Part shown: positions 34,962 through 44,160 of the stretch, one piece after another | How the letters are laid out: each line of letters opens with the position of its first letter | Position numbering within the stretch: the first letter of the stretch is position 1 | Assembly: GCF_003151075.1 (NCBI RefSeq) | Contig: NZ_CP029482.1 | Coordinates: 4,836,001-4,900,000 of the forward strand | From: Pseudomonas sp. 31-12 | GTDB lineage: Bacteria; Pseudomonadota; Gammaproteobacteria; Pseudomonadales; Pseudomonadaceae | Direction of reading: 5' to 3' | DNA length: 64,000 nucleotides | The notes under the pieces: generated by a model | Told to the model about the DNA's origin: nothing | The model's input: the letters and a program-made list of their open reading frames with translations, nothing else | Database searches by the model: none | Position numbers and translations under genes: made by a program

Positions 34962-35264
34962 GGGGTTGGCAGACCTGAAGGCTAAAAAAGCACCAAAGCG
35001 GTTCGCGCAGGAAGTCAGTGCACCAAGTTGCGGCCCGCCGGATCAAGGTGTTGATCGCGATGAACCGCTTTGGCGCACAAGGCCGATACCCTGACGCGCG
35101 TATTAATTGTTTGAATCAGGGTTTTCCTGAAATCATGCCCGGCAACAGCGCAACGACGCGGGCTGACGCACCATGACATAGCAAAAGTTGTACCAGTCAT
35201 TTGTACTGAACCTTCACACAAGGCTCATACTCGAACGCTCAGAAGCCACTTACGGAGATCACCA
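34962..35264. other. Intergenic region between amt and the DUF883 cluster
   Basis: Divergent spacer of 303 bp. Besides the sigma-54 candidate I see a partial repeat TGTAC...GTACTG (35189-35208). No ORF here looks coding. Confidence 0.5.
35179..35196 (-). promoter_or_regulatory. Candidate sigma-54 promoter of the ammonium transporter gene
   Basis: Minus strand reads CTGGTAC-AACTT-TTGCT. The invariant GG (-24) and GC (-12) are separated by exactly 10 nt and most other positions match (TGGCAC-N5-TTGC). RpoN/NtrC control is what an ammonium transporter would be expected to have. Confidence 0.55.
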
Positions 35265-35579
35265 ATGGCCAGCATCAAAGCAAAGACTGCTCAAGAAATC
35301 CTCATGAACGATTTTCAAACACTAGTGAGCGACACCGAACGGTTGCTGGAACACACCGCAACCCTGGCCGGCGATCAGGCCGATGAGCTGCGCAGCCAGA
35401 TCCACGACAGTCTGCTGCGTGCCCGCGAAACCCTGAAGCTCACCGAAGATTCTCTGCGCGAACGCGGTCAGGCTGCCGTTACCGCTGCCGAGGATTACGT
35501 GCAGACCAATCCATGGCAATCGGTCGGGATTGCGGCGGGCGTCGGCTTTTTGATTGGCCTGCTGGCCACTCGGCGCTGA
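35265..35579 (+). CDS. DUF883 membrane-anchored protein (ElaB/YqjD family)
   Basis: A 104-residue protein: a long amphipathic helix rich in Glu, Gln and Arg (about 10-80) and a C-terminal membrane helix of the glycine-rich kind (WQSVGIAAGVGFLIGLLA) ending in ATRR. E. coli YqjD and ElaB bind ribosomes at the inner membrane in stationary phase. First of three genes in the yqjD-yqjE-yqjK order, 1 bp before the next. The ATG follows ACGGAG by 7 nt. Confidence 0.9.
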   Translation: MASIKAKTAQEILMNDFQTLVSDTERLLEHTATLAGDQADELRSQIHDSLLRARETLKLTEDSLRERGQAAVTAAEDYVQTNPWQSVGIAAGVGFLIGLLATRR

Positions 35580-35580
35580 T

Positions 35581-35970
35581 ATGTCTATCGGTGAATCCAG
35601 CTCGTCCGCGACGGGCACAAGCTCCTCATCGCGGCGCCTGGGTGCCGCTTTTCTTGGACTGTTGCACAGCCATGTCGAACTGTTTGGCATCGAGTTGCAG
35701 GAACAAAAAGCGCGTACCGTAAGCCTGTTGCTGTTCGCAGGCCTGGCGCTGGTGTTTGCATTGCTGTTGCTGGTGGGATTGTCGACGCTGGTGCTGATCC
35801 TGTTTTGGGACACCTACCGTTTGCCAGCAATCATCGGGCTCTGCGTGTTCTACACCTTGGCTGCAATATTCTGTGGGATGCGCCTGAAAGCGGCGATTTT
35901 CGATGAGTCCTCCCCCTTCCACGGCACCCTGGAAGAATTGGCCAACGATAGGGAGCGTCTGCTGCCATGA
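35581..35970 (+). CDS. YqjE-like membrane protein (phage-holin superfamily III)
   Basis: A 129-residue protein with a Ser-rich N terminus, a short amphipathic helix (FLGLLHSHVELFGIELQEQK) and two membrane helices (about 45-72 and 78-100). Named after holins by fold only; there is no prophage here. The gene overlaps the next by 4 nt (ATGA). Confidence 0.87.
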   Translation: MSIGESSSSATGTSSSSRRLGAAFLGLLHSHVELFGIELQEQKARTVSLLLFAGLALVFALLLLVGLSTLVLILFWDTYRLPAIIGLCVFYTLAAIFCGMRLKAAIFDESSPFHGTLEELANDRERLLP

Positions 35971-36308
35971 GCCTGCCTGAACTGCCCCATAACAGCTCGC
36001 GCACCGAAATGCGCAAGGCATTGATACGCCTGCGCATGGAAATGCATCGCCAGGAAATTCGTCACGAATCCGCGCAGCTGCTGCAACCCTTGAAGCGGGT
36101 ACGCGGGATGACACAAAACCTGCACGACGGCTTCGGCATCAAGCACGCCCCGCTCTGGGGCATGGCGGCCGTGACGCTGCTCGGTTTTCTGACCGGTAAA
36201 GGCGCCAAGAGCGGCGGTACCAGCAGCCTGACTCGGCTGGTTCGCCTGGGCACAACGCTCGGGCCCTTGATCAAGTTGGTCATGCAGGGTTCTTCGCGCA
36301 AAGACTGA
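35967..36308 (+). CDS. Third gene of the YqjD/YqjE cluster (YqjK-like)
   Basis: A 113-residue basic protein with an N-terminal helix rich in Arg, Met and Glu (MRKALIRLRMEMHRQEIRHE) and a hydrophobic central part (APLWGMAAVTLLGFLTG). ATGA overlap with the yqjE-like gene marks it as part of the same operon. Assignment to YqjK rests on position and general character rather than on a clear signature. Confidence 0.75.
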   Translation: MSLPELPHNSSRTEMRKALIRLRMEMHRQEIRHESAQLLQPLKRVRGMTQNLHDGFGIKHAPLWGMAAVTLLGFLTGKGAKSGGTSSLTRLVRLGTTLGPLIKLVMQGSSRKD

Positions 36309-36345
36309 ATAGCCACTATCTGGCTGCATTCTTGCAACACCACCG

Positions 36346-36376
36346 GGATTAACCTCTTTATCGAGAGGTTCAATCC
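36346..36376. promoter_or_regulatory. Hairpin upstream of the EAL gene
   Basis: GGATT-A-ACCTCT, loop TTATCG, AGAGGT-TC-AATCC. A stable stem without a following T-run, 59 nt before the EAL start. It could end the yqj-like operon or form a leader structure for the next gene. Confidence 0.55.
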
Positions 36377-36434
36377 TGTGTGCCTACCCGGTAAGCGGGT
36401 TAATCCAAAAACAAGACCTTACTAAGGAGGCCTC

Positions 36435-37598
36435 GTGATCGACGGGCAACCGCTCGCCTGCTTTCAGCCATTTATCGATACCGCCACGGGCCGTATTGCG
36501 GGTGTGGAAGCGCTGGGTCGACTCCGTCAGTCCGACGGTCAACTGGCCTCGGTAGGACCGCTGTTCGCCGATCCGCGAACCCCCGCCATCGCCCTTCGTC
36601 GTCTTGATCGCCAGATACGCGACAACGCTCTGAGCCGTCTGCATGAAGCGCCTGCGGACTGGTTTCTGAGCCTGAACATCTCACCGCGCTGGATCAGCCG
36701 TTTACGGCAGGACCAGGCGCTGCCGAGCCTCAAGCAAATGAGCCGGCACAACGTCGATCCGCAACGCGTCGTCTTTGAGATCACTGAACTGGGCGGCAAC
36801 ATCCAGCGCTTGGCCGAGGTCGTGGCCCGTTACCGACAGGCCGGGGCACGGATCGCCATCGATGATTTCGGTGCCGGCTACTCACAACTCGATCGCGTGC
36901 TGGCCCTGCAACCGGACATTCTCAAGCTCGACATGCGATTGTTCCAGGCCGCTGCACTGGGCGGCCCCAGTAGCGACGTGGTGAAGGCCCTGGCGCAAAT
37001 GGCCGAGAAAACCGGTTGCTGGATCATCGCCGAGGGAGTTGAAACAGACGCTCAACTGAATTTCGCCCTGGAATGCGGTTCACGTTACGTGCAGGGGTTT
37101 CTGTTCGCCCGGGCGCAGGCAGACTTCTTTGCCACCGACGCCTTTGTCGAACGTTTCGCACAACTGCGCCAGCGTTATGTTCAGCAGAAACTGGGCGAGC
37201 GCGGACGACTGATGATCATGCGCCAGCAACTTTGCGAGTTGATGGCCATCCTCCAAGCCTGGGCCCTGGCCCGCGCGCCACTGAGCGCGCTGCCACAGCT
37301 GCAGGCATTTCCCTGGCTGTTGCGTTTCTATCAATGCGACCGTCACGGCACCCAATTGACGCCCAATCTGGAGTGGCGCAACAACGGCTGGGAAGCCGAT
37401 AACCGCTACCTGGGCCATAACTGGTCGTGGCGGCCCTACTTTTATCACCTGCTGGCCGAGGGCTGGGACGAGCGGCGCCTGACACTGTCCACGACCTACC
37501 GCGATGCCACCAGTAATCAGTACTGCCTCACCGCCGGGCAATTTTTCGACAACGGCGAGCGACTGCTGCTCATCGACATCGACGCCGCCGGGCTCTAG
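36435..37598 (+). CDS. EAL-domain c-di-GMP phosphodiesterase with C-terminal sensor-like domain
   Basis: A 387-residue soluble protein. An EAL domain fills residues 1-245 with every catalytic element present: GVEALGR, LSLNIS, FEITE, IDDFGAGYS, KLDM, AEGVET and QGFLFA, so hydrolysis of c-di-GMP is expected. The C-terminal 125 residues (FYQCDRHGTQLTPN, NWSWRPYFYHLLAE, LSTTYRD, LLLIDIDAA) look like a Cache/PAS-type sensor without membrane helices. This EAL-then-sensor order is the reverse of the usual one. Starts at a GTG preceded by AAGGAGG at 6 nt, a very strong ribosome site. Confidence 0.9.
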   Translation: MIDGQPLACFQPFIDTATGRIAGVEALGRLRQSDGQLASVGPLFADPRTPAIALRRLDRQIRDNALSRLHEAPADWFLSLNISPRWISRLRQDQALPSLKQMSRHNVDPQRVVFEITELGGNIQRLAEVVARYRQAGARIAIDDFGAGYSQLDRVLALQPDILKLDMRLFQAAALGGPSSDVVKALAQMAEKTGCWIIAEGVETDAQLNFALECGSRYVQGFLFARAQADFFATDAFVERFAQLRQRYVQQKLGERGRLMIMRQQLCELMAILQAWALARAPLSALPQLQAFPWLLRFYQCDRHGTQLTPNLEWRNNGWEADNRYLGHNWSWRPYFYHLLAEGWDERRLTLSTTYRDATSNQYCLTAGQFFDNGERLLLIDIDAAGL

Positions 37599-37665
37599 TT
37601 CCGCTTGCAGGCACCGGCATGAACCCGGAAGCTAGAGGCTCAGTCACCTGACGGAGAGTCCAGCC

Positions 37666-38997
37666 TTGGATTGGCAAACCCTGCTTACCCGCGAACGCCT
37701 CGGAAAGCCTCTGCATAGCCCGGAAGAACTCGGCCGCAGCCCTTTTCACAAAGACCACGACCGCATCATTTTCTCGGGTGCCTTTCGCCGCCTCGGACGC
37801 AAGACTCAGGTTCATCCGGTCACCAGCAACGATCACATTCACACGCGCCTGACCCACTCGCTGGAAGTCAGCTGCGTGGGCCGGTCGCTGGGCATGCGCG
37901 TCGGCGAAACCATTCGCAGCGCCCTGCCCGACTGGTGCGAACCGAGTGACCTGGGGATGGTGGTGCAATCGGCTTGCCTGGCCCATGACATCGGCAATCC
38001 GCCCTTCGGGCACTCCGGCGAAGACGCAATCCGACACTGGTTCCAGCAGGCCGCGGGTCGTGGCTGGCTGGACGGCATGAGCGAAGTCGAACGCAACGAC
38101 TTCCTGAATTTTGAAGGCAACGCCCAAGGCTTCCGGGTACTCACCCAACTTGAATACCATCAGTTCGACGGTGGCACCCGGCTGACCTACGCCACGCTGG
38201 GCACTTATCTGAAGTACCCGTGGACGGCAAAGCATGCCGATTCATTGGGCTACAAGAAGCACAAGTTCGGCTGCTATCAAAGCGAACTCCCGCTGCTGGA
38301 GCAAATCGCCCTTAAACTCGGCCTGCCGCAACTGGAGGAACAGCGCTGGGCGCGCCATCCGCTGGTGTATCTGATGGAGGCCGCGGACGACATTTGTTAC
38401 GCGCTGATCGATCTGGAAGATGGCCTGGAGATGGAGCTGCTGGAATACGCCGAGGTCGAGTCTTTGCTGCTCGACCTGGTGGGTGACGATCTGCCGGAAA
38501 CCTATCGCCAACTGGGCCCTCAGGATTCGCGCCGGCGCAAACTGGCGATCCTGCGAGGCAAGGCCATCGAGCACCTGACCAATGCCGCCGCCCGGGCCTT
38601 CGTCGAGCAACAGGACTCGTTGCTGGCAGGCACATTGCCCGGTGATCTGGTGGAGCACATGCATGGTCCGGCCAAGCGCTGCGTGTTGAATGCCAAGGAC
38701 ATGGCACGCAAAAAGATTTTCCAGGACAAGCGCAAGACGCTGCACGAAATCGGCGCTTACACCACCCTCGAAATCCTGCTCAACGCGTTCTGTGGTGCCG
38801 CACTGGAACAACACAACGGTCGAACGCCGTCTTTCAAGAGTCGCCGTATCCTCGACCTGTTGGGCAATAATGCGCCCGATCCTCACGGGCCTTTGCACAC
38901 CTCGTTCCTGAGAATGATCGACTTCATCGCCGGGATGACCGACAGCTATGCCAGCCAAATGGCCCTGGAAATGACCGGTCGTTCAAGCCACGGCTGA
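37666..38997 (+). CDS. dgt: dGTP triphosphohydrolase-like protein (dGTPase)
   Basis: A 443-residue HD-superfamily hydrolase. Metal ligands are in TRLTHSLEV and [16 protein letters not shown] (about 63-120) and near [19 protein letters not shown] (about 230). It splits dNTPs into nucleoside and triphosphate. The start is a TTG at 37666 with GGAGAG 7 nt upstream; this N terminus ([14 protein letters not shown]) is the one I know from the pseudomonad family. It is followed by a terminator. Confidence 0.92.
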   Translation: MDWQTLLTRERLGKPLHSPEELGRSPFHKDHDRIIFSGAFRRLGRKTQVHPVTSNDHIHTRLTHSLEVSCVGRSLGMRVGETIRSALPDWCEPSDLGMVVQSACLAHDIGNPPFGHSGEDAIRHWFQQAAGRGWLDGMSEVERNDFLNFEGNAQGFRVLTQLEYHQFDGGTRLTYATLGTYLKYPWTAKHADSLGYKKHKFGCYQSELPLLEQIALKLGLPQLEEQRWARHPLVYLMEAADDICYALIDLEDGLEMELLEYAEVESLLLDLVGDDLPETYRQLGPQDSRRRKLAILRGKAIEHLTNAAARAFVEQQDSLLAGTLPGDLVEHMHGPAKRCVLNAKDMARKKIFQDKRKTLHEIGAYTTLEILLNAFCGAALEQHNGRTPSFKSRRILDLLGNNAPDPHGPLHTSFLRMIDFIAGMTDSYASQMALEMTGRSSHG

Positions 38998-39003
38998 CAG
39001 TGC

Positions 39004-39048
39004 ATCGATCAGCCACGCCATATTTTTTGCATGGCTGATCGATTTTTT
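39004..39048 (+). terminator. Rho-independent terminator after dgt
   Basis: Stem ATCGATCAGCCA / TGGCTGATCGAT (12 bp) followed by TTTTTT. Confidence 0.93.
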
Positions 39049-39170
39049 GCGTATTTTTCAATTCAATCCCGACGTCAATAGAATTGCCCTACACCTTGTG
39101 CAGAGCCGACTGATCGCCTGAGCGGTCTGATCGCGAAATAATCATGCTCCCTCTGCTCCATAGATGAAGC

Positions 39171-39575
39171 ATGAAAAATCTTATGTCTGAACAAGATTGG
39201 CGCATCCTGCTGGTGGAAGACCATCCCTTTCAGCTCAGGGCAACCCAATACCTGCTGGAGAGTTATGGCTTCACGCAACTCACCGCAACTGACAGCGCCG
39301 AAGCCGCCATGCAGCAAATGCTCAAGGCGTCGCAACCCTTCGACATCCTTCTGTGCGACCAATGCCTGCCCGATCTTCCGGGCCTTGATTTGATCGAATT
39401 CGCCAGTCAACGGGGAATGATCAAAAAGGCAATACTGCTGAGCAGTCTGACAACCCTTGAATTGGACGGTCTTGAAAAAATGGCCGGCGAACACGGACTG
39501 CCCTTGTTGGGTTACTTGATCAAGCCCCTGAAACAATCAGACTTTAGAAACTTATTGACCTCGGCCCAACTATAA
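39171..39575 (+). CDS. Stand-alone receiver domain, RocR-receiver-like
   Basis: A 134-residue response-regulator receiver with no output domain. The phosphorylation pocket is intact: EDHP near 17-20, Asp63 in LLCDQCLPDLPG, Ser in LLSSLT and Lys in LIKPL. The segment from LLSSLT to LLGYLIKPL resembles the receiver of RocR, the EAL-bearing third component of the P. aeruginosa RocSAR (SadARS) system. Here the EAL domain is absent. It sits just before a BvgA/RocA-like regulator and its sensor. The ribosome site is poor (GATGAAG); an ATG four codons later is possible. Confidence 0.85.
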   Translation: MKNLMSEQDWRILLVEDHPFQLRATQYLLESYGFTQLTATDSAEAAMQQMLKASQPFDILLCDQCLPDLPGLDLIEFASQRGMIKKAILLSSLTTLELDGLEKMAGEHGLPLLGYLIKPLKQSDFRNLLTSAQL

Positions 39576-39829
39576 AAAAACACAACAAAGTATTACTACG
39601 AAAATATTCAAGCACGTATGTAAAAGCTTTAAACCGATCTTTCCTACCCGCCGAACATACATACAAGAACTGAACGGATCCTCATGCAAAACCTAGTTGA
39701 TCCGTAGTCCGATTCTTTTTACGCCGTAGGATTTGTCCTATATTGCCCCTATAGGTCCGTCAGTTCATGCCCCCCTCAACTATCTGAGCTAAGGTGCGCG
39801 CTTTATCTGAGCGCGTATGGGATTTGATT
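39576..39829. other. AT-rich promoter region of the Roc/Bvg-like regulator
   Basis: No gene seen. The region is AT-rich and contains the TAGGA/TCCTA element listed separately. Confidence 0.6.
39727..39755. promoter_or_regulatory. Paired inverted repeats before the BvgA-like gene
   Basis: TAGGA-TTTG-TCCTA (39727-39740) followed by the palindrome CCTATAGG (39748-39755), 75-103 bp before the regulator's ATG. The half-sites resemble the BvgA heptamer TTTCCTA and its complement, so autoregulation is plausible. Confidence 0.6.
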
Positions 39830-40456
39830 ATGAACTCCGTTTTTATTGTCGACGATCACCCCGTCATCCGTCTTGCCGTCCGAATGTTGCTCGAACATGA
39901 GGGTTACAAAGTCGTCGGCGAAACTGATAATGGGGTCGACGCCATGCAGATGGTTCGTGAATGCATGCCCGACCTGGTCATTCTCGACATCAGCATCCCC
40001 AAACTGGATGGTCTGGAAGTTCTCTCCCGTTTCAACGCAATGAGTTGCCCCCTGAAAACACTGGTGTTAACGGCCCAGTGCCCGACACTTTTCGGGATCC
40101 GCTGCATGCAATCCGGCGCATCTGGGTATGTCTGCAAACAGGAAGACCTGAGTGAACTGGTGAGCGCGATTAAAGCCGTACTATCAGGTTACAACTATTT
40201 CCCCAGCCAAGCCTTGAATCCTGTTCGTGCTGACGATGAACGATACGCTGACCTGGAACTGTTCAAATCGGTCAACGACCGAGAGTTAATGGTATTGCAA
40301 CTTTTCGCGCAGGGCCGCACTAACAAGGAAATTGCCAAAGGTATGTTCCTGAGCAACAAGACTGTCAGCACTTATAAAAAACGTCTCATGCAAAAACTCA
40401 AAGCCAAATCGCTTGTTGAACTCATTGATATGGCAAAACGCAACGCGTTAGTGTGA
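39830..40456 (+). CDS. BvgA/RocA1-like response regulator
   Basis: A 208-residue NarL-family regulator: receiver (phospho-acceptor Asp53 in VILDISIP) and LuxR-type helix-turn-helix (ELMVLQLFAQGRTNKEIAKG, SNKTVSTYKKRLMQKL). Length and the pairing with a BvgS-type sensor 10 nt downstream match BvgA of Bordetella and RocA1 (SadR) of P. aeruginosa, which control adhesins and fimbriae. The ATG at 39830 is chosen; the open frame reaches back 12 codons without a better ribosome site. Confidence 0.88.
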   Translation: MNSVFIVDDHPVIRLAVRMLLEHEGYKVVGETDNGVDAMQMVRECMPDLVILDISIPKLDGLEVLSRFNAMSCPLKTLVLTAQCPTLFGIRCMQSGASGYVCKQEDLSELVSAIKAVLSGYNYFPSQALNPVRADDERYADLELFKSVNDRELMVLQLFAQGRTNKEIAKGMFLSNKTVSTYKKRLMQKLKAKSLVELIDMAKRNALV

Positions 40457-40466
40457 GAGAGACAGG

Positions 40467-43400
40467 ATGCCCAGTCGTTTAAAGGATTATCTGACACTGC
40501 TGACCGCGGGCTTATGCCTGAGCACCTCAGTGCACGCGGAACAGACTGCAAGCGAGCATTACACCCTGCTCAGTCGCTCAATGAACGGACACATGGAAGT
40601 CCAGCTGGATAAATCACAACAACAGTGGCTTAACAATAAGCGTGAACTGATACTTGGCACTTCCGCCCCCGACTATCCTCCTTTCGACCTGACCATCAGC
40701 GGCCGCGACTACGAAGGCTTCACCGCTGATTACGCGGGCATCCTGGGCATGGCCACCGGTTTGCCAGTCAAGGTTCAGCGCTACGCGACCCGGGGAGACG
40801 CGATCGAGGCGCTGGAAGAAGGTGTGGTCGACATGCTCGGTACCGCCAATGGTTTTGAAGCCCGCAATGCCGACATCGTACTGTCCACTCCCTATGCCGT
40901 GGATCAGCCGGTTCTGGTGACAAGGGTAGGTGAAACCAGATCGCTGAGCGATGGCCTCGCCGGGCTACGGCTGAGCATGGTTTATCACTATTTGCCGCTG
41001 GACGAAGTCAAAGCCCTTTACCCGAAAGCGATCATTACCTCCTATCCTTCCTACCAGAATGCAATCAATGCGGTGGCTTTCGACCAGGCCGATGTTTTTC
41101 TTGGCGACACCATTTCCACCCATTACATGATCAACAAGGGCTACCTGAACAACATCCGCATGGCCAACTTCGGTAAACACGAAGCCCACGGATTCAGCTT
41201 TGCAGTGCATAAGGACAACCCGGATCTGCTCGGGATCATCAACGCCATCCTCAAGGCCACCCCTGCCAGCGAGCGAGAAAACATCGCCAAACGCTGGAGT
41301 GCGGGCAGCGACATTCTCCTCACCGATCAGAAACTGCAACTCACTGACCGCGAAGAACGCTGGCTGACTCGACATCCGGTCGTACGCGTCGTGGTCAATG
41401 AGGCGTTGGCGCCGCTGACTTTTTTCGACAGCGACGGCAACTTTCGCGGAGTCTCCGCCGACTTGCTCGAGCTGATCAGATTGCGCACCGGTTTGCGTTT
41501 CGACATCCATCGCAGCCGCAACGATGACGAGATGATCGAGCAGGTCAACAGCCATCAGGCCGACCTGATTGCCGCACTGCTCCCCAGTGCGCAACGGGAA
41601 ACGCTGCTGAACTTCAGCCGCCCTTATCTGGAAAACTCGGTTGTCCTGCTGACTCGCAAAGCAGCCAGCAGCCCGTCAAACCTGACACAGCTGACGGGCA
41701 AGCGCGTTGCCATCGCCCAAGGCAATCCAATGGCGGATTACCTGCGCCGCGAGTTCCCGCACATCCAGCTGATCGAAACGCCGGACACCTTCAGTGCCGT
41801 GGAGTTACTCGCCGAGGGTCAGGCCGAAGGTGCGGTGAGTTCGTTGGTGATCGCCAACTATTTCATCTCATCGCGGATTTTCGAGCACACCCTTCAGATC
41901 AGCACCACCATCGGCACCCGGCAAGCCGCGTTCTCCCTGGCGACCGGGCGCGACGCCGAAGAGCTGGCTTCGATCCTCGACAAGGCATTGCTGAGCATCG
42001 CACCAGAGGAACTGGGCATTATCAACAGCCGCTGGCGAGGCTATTCATCGGCCTCGCAAAGCACCTGGCGCAACTATCACCGGGTGTTCTTTCAGATCAT
42101 GCTTGGTATCGGTTTGCTGCTGCTGATTTCCGTGACCTGGAACGCCTACATGCGTCGCCAGATCAATCAGCGGCTGGCCGCGGAGCTCGCCCTGAACGAC
42201 CAACTTGAATTCATGCGGTCACTGGTCAACGGAACGCCTCATCCCATCTACGTGCGCGATCGTCAGGGTTTGTTGCAAAGCTGCAATGACAGTTACCTGG
42301 AGACCTTCAGCGCCAGACGCGAAGACGTGATTGGTAAAAACGTCGTGCAGGGCAGCATGAGCAACTCATTTGAAGCTCAGGAATATCAGGCGGACTACCA
42401 GCGCGTCGTGGCCGAAGGTACGCCGCTGATTCTCGACCGGCCAATGCATATCGGTGGCCGCATGCTGACGATTTATCATTGGATACTGCCCTACCGGGAT
42501 TCCAGCGGTGAAGTGCAAGGCATCATCGGGGGCTGGATCGACATCAGCGAGCGGCGACAACTGTTCGATGACTTGCGTGCCGCGAAAGAGCGTGCGGACG
42601 AAGCCAACCGCGCGAAGAGCACCTTTCTGGCGACCATGAGCCATGAAATCCGCACGCCGATGAACGCCATCATCGGCATGCTCGAACTGACCCTCAAACG
42701 TATCGATCACAGCCACCCGGATCGCCCGGCCATTGACGTGGCCTATCACTCGGCGAAAGACCTGTTGAACCTGATCGGCGACATTCTAGATATCGCACGA
42801 ATTGAATCCGGGCGGCTGAGCCTGACCCCGGAGCGCGTCAACCTCAAAGAAACCGTGGCCTCGGTGGTGCGGATCTTCGACGGACTGGCCCGCCAGAAAA
42901 ACCTTGGCCTGCGGCTGGACTTCAACCCGGCAGAACCGCTCACCGATGTCCTGCTGGACCCGATGCGCTTCAAACAGGTGCTGTCCAACCTCGTCAGCAA
43001 CGCCATCAAGTTCACCGAACAGGGTCAGGTCCGTATTGTGGTGGAGCTGTATCCATGCGACGAACCCGACCGGGTGCTGCTGCAGTTGCAGGTCCAGGAC
43101 AGCGGAGTCGGGATCAGTGAACAGGATCAACGCCGCTTGTTCGAGCCTTTCGCCCAGGCCGATCACTCCGCGCAATCCGCCAGAGGCGGTGCGGGGTTGG
43201 GCCTGGTGATCAGTCGCAATCTGTGCGAGATGATGGGCGGCAGCCTGCAATTGAGCAGCCAGACCGGTGTCGGCACTCAAGTCCAGGTCTCGCTGAACCT
43301 TGCAACGCTGCCAACCGAGCGGGTGACGGAAACCGTTCAACCGCCTACCCCAACCACTGCGGCTGCGCTGAACGTCCTGGTGGTCGACGACCATCCCGCC

Positions 43401-44111
43401 AATCGCTTGCTCATGTGTCAGCAACTGGAATTCCTGGGGCATCAGTTCAGCGCCGCAGAGGATGGAGAGGCTGGGTTGAGTGCCTGGAAAGACGGGTTGT
43501 TCGATCTGGTGATCGTCGATTGCAACATGCCGATCATGAATGGCTACGAACTGGCTCGCTCCATTCGCCAACATGAACAGCAAATGCAGTGTCGGCCTTG
43601 TACTGTGCTGGGATTCACCGCCAATGCACAACCCGAAGAAATACAGCGCTGCAAACAAGCCGGAATGGACGACTGCCTGTTCAAACCCCTCAGCCTCACT
43701 GCCCTGAGTCAATGGGTTGGAGATATCGCGCCGGTGCTCCGCGACCCGGCCTTCAGCCTTGAAGGGCTGCATCTGTTAACGGGCGGCAACCCGAAGCTGG
43801 ACCAACGATTGTTGTCCGAACTGCTGAACAGCAACCGTCTGGACCGGCAGGAGTTGCTGGCGTTATCTCCCTCACAGGACCCGCAGTCCTTCATCGACGT
43901 GGCCCACAAAATCAAGGGCGCTGCGCGAATTGTCCAGGCAGGCCGATTGATCGACAGCTGCGAAGCACTGGAAAACGCCTGCCATGAAGTGTTCCACCCT
44001 GACGAAGTCGTCAAACGCACCAAAGCCATGGAGCGCGCGATGCTCGAACTGGAGCAGGCGTTGGAGCAACAGATTGGTCACAACGACAGAAGCAGAATGA
44101 TGGAGCCTTAA
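40467..44111 (+). CDS. BvgS/RocS1-like unorthodox sensor kinase
   Basis: A 1,214-residue hybrid kinase. Order: signal peptide (to about 25), two periplasmic Venus-flytrap (family-3 binding) domains (about 50-280 and 300-535), one membrane helix (545-565), PAS (about 590-695), HisKA with His726 in MSHEIRTPMN, ATPase domain (about 830-945), receiver with Asp1018 in VIVDCNMP, and a C-terminal Hpt with His1147 in AHKIKGAARI. This is the full four-step phosphorelay of BvgS. The ligand of the flytrap domains is unknown. It starts 10 nt after the BvgA-like regulator, its probable target. Confidence 0.93.
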   Translation: MPSRLKDYLTLLTAGLCLSTSVHAEQTASEHYTLLSRSMNGHMEVQLDKSQQQWLNNKRELILGTSAPDYPPFDLTISGRDYEGFTADYAGILGMATGLPVKVQRYATRGDAIEALEEGVVDMLGTANGFEARNADIVLSTPYAVDQPVLVTRVGETRSLSDGLAGLRLSMVYHYLPLDEVKALYPKAIITSYPSYQNAINAVAFDQADVFLGDTISTHYMINKGYLNNIRMANFGKHEAHGFSFAVHKDNPDLLGIINAILKATPASERENIAKRWSAGSDILLTDQKLQLTDREERWLTRHPVVRVVVNEALAPLTFFDSDGNFRGVSADLLELIRLRTGLRFDIHRSRNDDEMIEQVNSHQADLIAALLPSAQRETLLNFSRPYLENSVVLLTRKAASSPSNLTQLTGKRVAIAQGNPMADYLRREFPHIQLIETPDTFSAVELLAEGQAEGAVSSLVIANYFISSRIFEHTLQISTTIGTRQAAFSLATGRDAEELASILDKALLSIAPEELGIINSRWRGYSSASQSTWRNYHRVFFQIMLGIGLLLLISVTWNAYMRRQINQRLAAELALNDQLEFMRSLVNGTPHPIYVRDRQGLLQSCNDSYLETFSARREDVIGKNVVQGSMSNSFEAQEYQADYQRVVAEGTPLILDRPMHIGGRMLTIYHWILPYRDSSGEVQGIIGGWIDISERRQLFDDLRAAKERADEANRAKSTFLATMSHEIRTPMNAIIGMLELTLKRIDHSHPDRPAIDVAYHSAKDLLNLIGDILDIARIESGRLSLTPERVNLKETVASVVRIFDGLARQKNLGLRLDFNPAEPLTDVLLDPMRFKQVLSNLVSNAIKFTEQGQVRIVVELYPCDEPDRVLLQLQVQDSGVGISEQDQRRLFEPFAQADHSAQSARGGAGLGLVISRNLCEMMGGSLQLSSQTGVGTQVQVSLNLATLPTERVTETVQPPTPTTAAALNVLVVDDHPANRLLMCQQLEFLGHQFSAAEDGEAGLSAWKDGLFDLVIVDCNMPIMNGYELARSIRQHEQQMQCRPCTVLGFTANAQPEEIQRCKQAGMDDCLFKPLSLTALSQWVGDIAPVLRDPAFSLEGLHLLTGGNPKLDQRLLSELLNSNRLDRQELLALSPSQDPQSFIDVAHKIKGAARIVQAGRLIDSCEALENACHEVFHPDEVVKRTKAMERAMLELEQALEQQIGHNDRSRMMEP

Positions 44112-44160
44112 CTATGCTTGGACGCTGAGCAGTGTGTTAAACATCATGGAGAGACCCGCA

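Noticed and set aside
35581-35970. Holin-like protein as evidence of prophage
   Set aside because: It sits in a YqjD/YqjE-type housekeeping cluster with no phage genes around it.
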